Translations under genes and position numbers: made by a program | The notes under the pieces: generated by a model | Database searches by the model: none | What the model was told of the DNA's origin: nothing | What the model saw: only the letters and a program-made list of their open reading frames with translations | DNA from: Pseudomonadota bacterium | Lineage (GTDB): Bacteria; Pseudomonadota; Gammaproteobacteria; Steroidobacterales; Steroidobacteraceae | DNA: 61,793 nucleotides | Direction: 5' to 3' | Assembly: GCA_947454465.1 (NCBI GenBank) | Contig: CANGJP010000008.1 | Span: 1 to 61,793 of the forward strand | Shown: piece by piece, positions 57,076 through 61,793 of the stretch | How positions within the stretch are numbered: position 1 is the stretch's first letter | Layout: the number at the start of each line of letters is the position of its first letter

Positions 57076-57771
57076 TTAAGCAACCGCTTCAGCAACTGGA
57101 GCCTGCGAGTCATCAGCTGGCTTGAAATCGCGACCAGTGAACACTTCGCCTTTGAAAATCCACACCTTGACACCGATAATGCCATATGTAGTTTTGGCCT
57201 CTGCCAAACCATAATCGATCTCAGCGCGGAAGGTATGCAGAGGAATACGGCCTTCACGAACCCATTCAGTACGAGCAATTTCTGCACCGTTCAAGCGGCC
57301 ACCTAAGCGAACCTTGATACCTTGTGCGCCAATACGCATGGTATTCATGACTGCGCGCTTCATGGCACGACGGAACATCACACGCTTTTCTAATTGCTGC
57401 GCGATACTTTCAGCAACCAGCTGTGCATCTAATTCCGGCTTACGGATTTCAGCAATATTGATGCGGACATCAGCAACCGGCAGTTTCATCAACTTAGCCA
57501 CTTGCGCTCTCAGCTTTTCAATATCCTCACCTTTCTTACCGATAACAACACCGGGACGTGCTGTATGGATAGTGATATTGACCTTACGTGCGGCGCGCTC
57601 AATTTGAATACGACTGACAGCCGCCTCATTGAGCTTCTTCTTCAGTAACTCACGCACCAAAAAATCGGCATGAACGAACGACGGGAAATTACGCGAAGGG
57701 GCAAACCACTTCGACGTCCAGTCGCGTGTGATGCCTAGGCGAATACCAACAGGATTTACTTTTTGACCCAT
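57076..57771 (-). CDS. rpsC: 30S ribosomal protein S3
   Basis: mRNA-entry protein, 231 aa. It begins [20 protein letters not shown], has a KH domain ([20 protein letters not shown]) and the C-terminal [17 protein letters not shown]. The final 20 residues are acidic and Ala-rich. Confidence 0.98.
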   Translation of the reverse strand: MGQKVNPVGIRLGITRDWTSKWFAPSRNFPSFVHADFLVRELLKKKLNEAAVSRIQIERAARKVNITIHTARPGVVIGKKGEDIEKLRAQVAKLMKLPVADVRINIAEIRKPELDAQLVAESIAQQLEKRVMFRRAMKRAVMNTMRIGAQGIKVRLGGRLNGAEIARTEWVREGRIPLHTFRAEIDYGLAEAKTTYGIIGVKVWIFKGEVFTGRDFKPADDSQAPVAEAVA

Positions 57772-57810
57772 GTGCTGAACTCTTTAACGCTTACAAAACT
57801 AGGCCAAGCC

Positions 57811-58152
57811 TTAGTCCTGCTTGCCGTCCCCCACTGTGACTGAAATATGGCTATTACGCTTCCAAATACGGGCGCCGCGACCTTTCGCACGAGCGTGAAA
57901 CCGCTTCAGAACAGGAGCAATATCCACCGTTATATACTGAACCTTCAATTCATCGATATCGGCACTCAAATTATTCTCAGCATTAGCAATAGCTGATTCG
58001 AGCACCTTCAAAATCAGATCCGCACCCTTTTTAGGCGTGAATCGCAACGTAGCAAGCGCTTGACCAACCGGCTTGCCACGAACCATGTCCGCAACCAAAC
58101 GGCATTTTTGCGGCGATATACGCGCATTGTTCAACTTAGCAGCAACTTGCAT
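57811..58152 (-). CDS. rplV: 50S ribosomal protein L22
   Basis: Tunnel-constriction protein, 113 aa. [20 protein letters not shown] is the N-terminal core, and the extended loop and end are [20 protein letters not shown]. Two bases separate it from the rpsS stop. No deletion in the macrolide-resistance loop is seen. Confidence 0.97.
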   Translation of the reverse strand: MQVAAKLNNARISPQKCRLVADMVRGKPVGQALATLRFTPKKGADLILKVLESAIANAENNLSADIDELKVQYITVDIAPVLKRFHARAKGRGARIWKRNSHISVTVGDGKQD

Positions 58153-58154
58153 AG

Positions 58155-58424
58155 TTAAGCCTTCTTGTCGCCAGAGTGGGCCTTGAACGTACGCGTAGGC
58201 GCAAATTCACCCAACTTATGACCGACCATGTTTTCAGAAACCAGAACCGGCAGGTGCTGACGTCCGTTATGCACGGCAATCGTCAAGCCCACCATATCCG
58301 GCAGGATCATGGAACGACGGGACCACGTCTTAATCGGACGACGGTCATTCTTTTCAACAGCCACACGCACCTTGTTAGCTAGGTGCTGATCCACAAATGG
58401 ACCTTTTTTGATCGAACGAGGCAC
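58155..58424 (-). CDS. rpsS: 30S ribosomal protein S19
   Basis: 30S head protein, 89 aa. It begins [15 protein letters not shown] and has the signature [20 protein letters not shown]. It lies between rplB and rplV. Confidence 0.98.
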   Translation of the reverse strand: MPRSIKKGPFVDQHLANKVRVAVEKNDRRPIKTWSRRSMILPDMVGLTIAVHNGRQHLPVLVSENMVGHKLGEFAPTRTFKAHSGDKKA

Positions 58425-58443
58425 TTAATTATTCCTCTAAGGA

Positions 58444-59268
58444 TCAGTTACGACGCCGCACAATCATGCTGGCGGTACGCTTGTTATGACGGGTCTTCTT
58501 ACCCTTGGTCTTCCAACCCCACGGACTGACGGGATGCGGATTACCTTGTCCAGACTTACCTTCACCACCACCGTGCGGATGGTCAACAGGATTCATCACC
58601 ACACCACGCACAGTCGGACGGATACCACGCCAACGCTTTGCACCGGCCTTACCGTAGCTGCGCAGGTTATGTTCACCGTTGCTCACCTCGCCTATAGTGG
58701 CACGGCAATCAACGTGAACTTTACGCATTTCACCAGAACGCAGACGAATGGTTGCATACAACCCTTCGCGCGCTACCAACTGAGCCGAACCGCCGGCACT
58801 ACGAGCAAGCTGAGCCCCTTTAGCAGGCTTCAACTCAACGCAATGAACAGTTGAACCGACCGGAATGTCGCGCAGGCGCATGGCATTACCAGCCTTAATC
58901 GGCGCTTCCGAACCCGACACGATGGCATCACCAGGATTCACACCCTTAGGAGCGATAATATAACGACGCTCACCATCGACATACAGAACCAAGGCGAGAT
59001 GGGCACTGCGATTTGGATCATATTCCAAACGCTCAACCTTACCCTCGATCCCATCTTTATCACGCAGAAAGTCAACCATACGGTACTTCTGCTTGTGACC
59101 ACCACCTTGATGGCGAGTCGTGATTCGACCGAAATGATTGCGCGCACCGGTAGAGTTTTTTGACACCACTAGCGAGGCAACCGGCTCACCTTTATGCAAG
59201 TGTGAACGGTCAATCTTTACCTGGAAACGACGTCCAGGTGATGTTGGTTTAGCTTTAATCAGAGCCAT
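58444..59268 (-). CDS. rplB: 50S ribosomal protein L2
   Basis: Core peptidyl-transferase-centre protein, 274 aa. It begins [20 protein letters not shown], and its C-terminal signature is [20 protein letters not shown] with the conserved His. Complete and of standard length. Confidence 0.98.
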   Translation of the reverse strand: MALIKAKPTSPGRRFQVKIDRSHLHKGEPVASLVVSKNSTGARNHFGRITTRHQGGGHKQKYRMVDFLRDKDGIEGKVERLEYDPNRSAHLALVLYVDGERRYIIAPKGVNPGDAIVSGSEAPIKAGNAMRLRDIPVGSTVHCVELKPAKGAQLARSAGGSAQLVAREGLYATIRLRSGEMRKVHVDCRATIGEVSNGEHNLRSYGKAGAKRWRGIRPTVRGVVMNPVDHPHGGGEGKSGQGNPHPVSPWGWKTKGKKTRHNKRTASMIVRRRN

Positions 59269-59311
59269 ATTCGTTAGCTTTCGCTACCCTTAATATTTAA
59301 CACGACCCGAA

Positions 59312-59620
59312 TCAGGCTTCGGTGCCGGAAAATTCAATGGTTTGACCCGGCGCCAACCGCACATAGGCCTTCTTGAAATCCGAGCGCCAACCGAGACGCT
59401 GACCGAAACGCTTTTGCTTTCCGATCGCATTCACAACATTGACACCCGAGACCTTCACTTCAAACAGCATTTCTACAGCCGCTTTAATTTCAGGCTTGCT
59501 CGCATCACGCCGAACACGAAACACAACTTGATTTCCATCCTGTGCAGCACGCGCAGTTTTTTCAGAAACATGCGGCGCAACCAAGATACTCAACATACGT
59601 TCTTTGCTAACCTGACTCAT
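59312..59620 (-). CDS. rplW: 50S ribosomal protein L23
   Basis: Tunnel-exit protein, 102 aa, docking site for trigger factor and SRP. It contains [20 protein letters not shown] and [20 protein letters not shown]. It overlaps rplD by 4 bp. Confidence 0.97.
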   Translation of the reverse strand: MSQVSKERMLSILVAPHVSEKTARAAQDGNQVVFRVRRDASKPEIKAAVEMLFEVKVSGVNVVNAIGKQKRFGQRLGWRSDFKKAYVRLAPGQTIEFSGTEA

Positions 59621-60231
59621 GCCAGTTTCTCCTCGAGCACCCTAACAGCACCCACGGTAGCCAACACATGCTGGAATTTAGCAAGACTGAGCGGATCGAC
59701 CGACGCAGCAGACAGCACATCCACATAGGGGATATTACGTGCAGCCAACTCCAGCTTCTCATCGAACGCCTCAACCAACACCAACACACGATCAAGACCT
59801 AACTCTTTCAGTTTAGCGATCAACAACTTGGTCTTTGGAGCCTCAATCTCTAGCGACTCAACCACCGAGAAACGATCAGTACGAGCCAACTCAGACAACA
59901 TCACCTGCAACGCAGCGCGATACATCTTACGATTCACTTTCTGAGAATAATCGCGAGGACGCGCAGCGAAGGCACGCCCACCACCGACCCAGATCGGACT
60001 GCGAATGGAGCCAGCACGCGCACCACCAGTTCCCTTCTGATTCCAAGGTTTGCGTCCGCCACCGCGAACTTCCGCCTTACTTAATTGACGCTTAGTCCCC
60101 GCGCGACCCGCGGCCATATAGGCCACGACCACTTGGTGAACCAATGTTTCGTTGTACTCACGAGCGAAGGTTGCATCAGATACCTGCAACTCTCCAGCCT
60201 GCGCACCTTTGTTGACCAGCTTAAGCTTCAT
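59617..60231 (-). CDS. rplD: 50S ribosomal protein L4
   Basis: Large-subunit protein with a tunnel loop, 204 aa. In E. coli it represses the S10 operon by binding its leader. The extended loop is [20 protein letters not shown]. It starts [15 protein letters not shown]. Here the likely S10-type leader lies upstream of rplC, not of rpsJ. Confidence 0.97.
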   Translation of the reverse strand: MKLKLVNKGAQAGELQVSDATFAREYNETLVHQVVVAYMAAGRAGTKRQLSKAEVRGGGRKPWNQKGTGGARAGSIRSPIWVGGGRAFAARPRDYSQKVNRKMYRAALQVMLSELARTDRFSVVESLEIEAPKTKLLIAKLKELGLDRVLVLVEAFDEKLELAARNIPYVDVLSAASVDPLSLAKFQHVLATVGAVRVLEEKLA

Positions 60232-60244
60232 GATGGTCTACTAC

Positions 60245-60937
60245 TTATTTCTTAGTTGGAGCCTGCTTGACGCGAGCAGCGCGACGAGCAGCCTTCACAG
60301 AATGACGCACAAATACTTCACCGCCCGGAGCACCCGGAACAGCACCACGAATCAGCAACAGATTGCGTTCCGCATCCACGCGAACCACTTTAAGGTTCTC
60401 AATGGTGCGACGCTCAACACCCATATGACCAGACATCCGCTTACCGAGAAACACTCGACCCGGAGTCTGGCGCTGACCTATTGAGCCCGGAGCACGGTGG
60501 GTCACAGAGTGACCATGAGAAGCAGGACCACCACCGAAGTTATGGCGCTTCATCGTACCGGCAAAACCCTTACCGATGGTCGTTCCCGCAACATCGACAA
60601 CCTGACCAGCCTCGAACAGGGCAACCGTGAGCTCCGCCCCTGGCTGAACATCAGTCACTTCACCATCAGCCAAACGAAATTCAGCCATGGAAGAACCGGG
60701 AGCAACTTTAACTTTCGCATAATGACCAACCTGCGATTTAGCCACACGAGAAGGCTTGCGAGTGCCATAAGCAACCTGCACGGCTCGATAGCCATCACTC
60801 TCGGTCGTTTTGACCTGAGTCACGCGATTTGGCAACGCTTCGATCACAGTCACTGGTATCGACTCACCAGCGTCCGTGAACACGCGCGTCATGCCGGCCT
60901 TGCGACCGACCAGACCTAAGGTCTTGACAGTGCTCAT
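60245..60937 (-). CDS. rplC: 50S ribosomal protein L3
   Basis: Assembly-initiating protein reaching the peptidyl-transferase centre, 230 aa. It begins [20 protein letters not shown], and the Gln in [13 protein letters not shown] is the site methylated by PrmB in relatives. Its C-terminus has a short basic tail ([13 protein letters not shown]). It appears to be the first gene of its own transcript: a promoter and a 200-base leader precede it. Confidence 0.98.
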   Translation of the reverse strand: MSTVKTLGLVGRKAGMTRVFTDAGESIPVTVIEALPNRVTQVKTTESDGYRAVQVAYGTRKPSRVAKSQVGHYAKVKVAPGSSMAEFRLADGEVTDVQPGAELTVALFEAGQVVDVAGTTIGKGFAGTMKRHNFGGGPASHGHSVTHRAPGSIGQRQTPGRVFLGKRMSGHMGVERRTIENLKVVRVDAERNLLLIRGAVPGAPGGEVFVRHSVKAARRAARVKQAPTKK

Positions 60938-61057
60938 CTAAAATTCCTCATCTCACCACATTCGCTTCGATTGGCGAACGCTGAAATTCACATCGCCGTT
61001 ACCGACGAAAAATTAAGGCGGGCAACACACCCACCCCACCAAAGTTAACCTACTGAT

Positions 61058-61103
61058 TACCGCTGAGTAAGCGCACCTGACACGGTGCACAGCTCAAGCG
61101 GTA
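61058..61103 (-). promoter_or_regulatory. Structured leader hairpin upstream of rplC
   Basis: An extended hairpin pairs 61058-61067 with 61093-61103 (one bulge), and an inner 5-bp stem pairs 61073-61077 with 61084-61088. It lies in the 5' leader of rplC, and the position suggests an L4-type autoregulatory element. Confidence 0.5.
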
Positions 61104-61142
61104 CCCCGTTAGGGCCAGACCTCGGCGTGTAAAGAGGCGTGC

Positions 61143-61170
61143 ATTCTAGTGATAACGATCCTGATTGCAA
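61143..61170 (-). promoter_or_regulatory. Putative S10-type promoter ahead of rplC
   Basis: On the minus strand the -35 box TTGCAA (61165-61170) and the -10 box TAGAAT (61143-61148) are 16 bp apart, followed by the GC-rich GCACGCCTC. It resembles the EF-G promoter and other stringently controlled promoters. Confidence 0.65.
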
Positions 61171-61275
61171 GCCCTGGCAGCAAAAAAACTACCGGAATAT
61201 TCAAATATTTTCCAATAGACCAATGCAGCCGCCGTTACGCCCCGCACCGGAATGCAGGACGCAGCGACCTCACCT

Positions 61276-61590
61276 TCAATTCAACTTAATCTGAACGTCC
61301 ACACCCGCAGGTAAATCCAACTTCATTAACGCATCAACAGTTTTGTCTGTCGGATTAACGATATCCATCAACCGCTTGTGAGTACGCAATTCATATTGAT
61401 CACGCGCATCCTTATCGCCATGTGGCGCAGTAAGCAGCGTGAAACGTTCTTGCTTGGTTGGCAGCGGTACCGGCCCCTTCACGGTTGCTCCAGTGCGCTT
61501 TGCGGTATCTACAATTTCCTTAGCTGACGTATCGATCAAGCGATGATCGTAGGCCTTAAGGCGAATGCGGATGTTTTGATTGGTAGCCAT
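61276..61590 (-). CDS. rpsJ: 30S ribosomal protein S10
   Basis: 30S head protein and NusE antitermination partner, 104 aa. It begins [20 protein letters not shown] and ends [34 protein letters not shown] is the signature. It follows tuf on the minus strand with a hairpin between them, and is separated from rplC by an unusually long spacer. Confidence 0.98.
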   Translation of the reverse strand: MATNQNIRIRLKAYDHRLIDTSAKEIVDTAKRTGATVKGPVPLPTKQERFTLLTAPHGDKDARDQYELRTHKRLMDIVNPTDKTVDALMKLDLPAGVDVQIKLN

Positions 61591-61618
61591 GACTTTCTCT
61601 CTACTTTAATTCAGCAAA

Positions 61619-61642
61619 GATCAGGTGAAACTTCACCTGATC
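61619..61642 (-). terminator. Hairpin between tuf and rpsJ
   Basis: An 11-bp near-perfect palindrome (61619-61629 with 61632-61642) is followed on the minus strand by TTTGC. It lies about 15 bp past the tuf stop. It may be a partial terminator or mRNA-end structure separating tuf from rpsJ. Confidence 0.6.
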
Positions 61643-61656
61643 TCATTTACAAACGA

Positions 61657-61793
<137 letters not shown>

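Larger units (their letters stand above)
60938..61275. other. Long spacer between rpsJ and rplC with promoter and leader
   Basis: This 338-bp gap is unusual, since rpsJ-rplC is normally a spacer of only tens of bases. On the minus strand it holds, from upstream to downstream, an AT-rich hairpin followed by T7 just after rpsJ (about 61185-61215), a good promoter (61143-61170), and an about 200-base leader with a long hairpin (61058-61103). There is no ORF. Confidence 0.75.

Overview
The window is a typical gammaproteobacterial chromosome segment, about half G+C, with no phage, plasmid, CRISPR or complete insertion sequence that I can see. The S10-spc-alpha ribosomal cluster, uvrA/MFS/ssb, miaB-ybeZ-ybeY-corC, RlmKL, RlmI, an EF-P/EpmB pair and a FimX-like c-di-GMP protein all fit a free-living gammaproteobacterium. 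I cannot name the genus.

Layout. 1-332: a cluster of short palindromic REP-like units carrying a GTAG tetranucleotide, itself duplicated with a 186-bp period. 329-6168 (minus): rlmI, lgt, thyA, a SET-domain lysine methyltransferase with a histone-H1-like tail, folA and pgi. 6293-10162: efp divergent from epmB, then a degenerate REC-PAS-GGDEF-EAL protein. 10202-15314 (minus): a PuuD/SpuA-type amidohydrolase and the polyamine ABC transporter potFGHI. 15413-21183 (minus): queD, a Cys-rich orphan, rlmKL, uppP, lnt. 21262-22031 (plus): glutathione peroxidase and a small GNAT-like protein. 22038-26129 (minus): miaB, ybeZ, ybeY, corC, slyX. 26327-28384: a DUF255 thioredoxin-fold protein, convergent with a HIT protein. 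29236-31392: an EF-G encoded away from the str operon, behind a leader that resembles a decayed tRNA. 31550-33473 (minus): a RluA-family pseudouridine synthase, trxC and a DUF302 protein. 33720-40915 (plus): zwf, valS and a molybdate transporter in the order modB-modC-modA. 40964-46528: ssb, an MFS transporter, uvrA (plus), a GNAT acetyltransferase and a tiny Ala/Pro-repeat lipoprotein.

46883-61793 (minus) holds, in transcription order, the end of tuf, rpsJ, then rplC-rplD-rplW-rplB-rpsS-rplV-rpsC-rplP-rpmC-rpsQ (S10), rplN-rplX-rplE-rpsN-rpsH-rplF-rplR-rpsE-rpmD-rplO-secY-rpmJ (spc) and rpsM-rpsK-rpsD-rpoA-rplQ (alpha). Gene order is canonical. The unusual parts are non-coding: a 338-bp gap between rpsJ and rplC with a good promoter and a structured leader, a terminator-like hairpin just ahead of rpsM, and an 18-bp perfect inverted repeat between secY and rpmJ.

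How the genes work together: ThyA and FolA form the dTMP/folate cycle. Pgi and Zwf draw on the same glucose-6-phosphate pool. EpmB aminoacylates EF-P. Lgt and Lnt mature lipoproteins, including the predicted lipoprotein PotF and the small Ala/Pro lipoprotein. YbeY, MiaB, RlmI, RlmKL, QueD and the RluA-like enzyme make a dense RNA-maturation set. The most second-look-worthy items are the SET/H1-tail protein inside the thyA-folA operon, the FimX-like protein, the EF-G and its tRNA-like leader, the REP cluster that supplies the pgi stop codon, and the relocated S10 promoter and leader.
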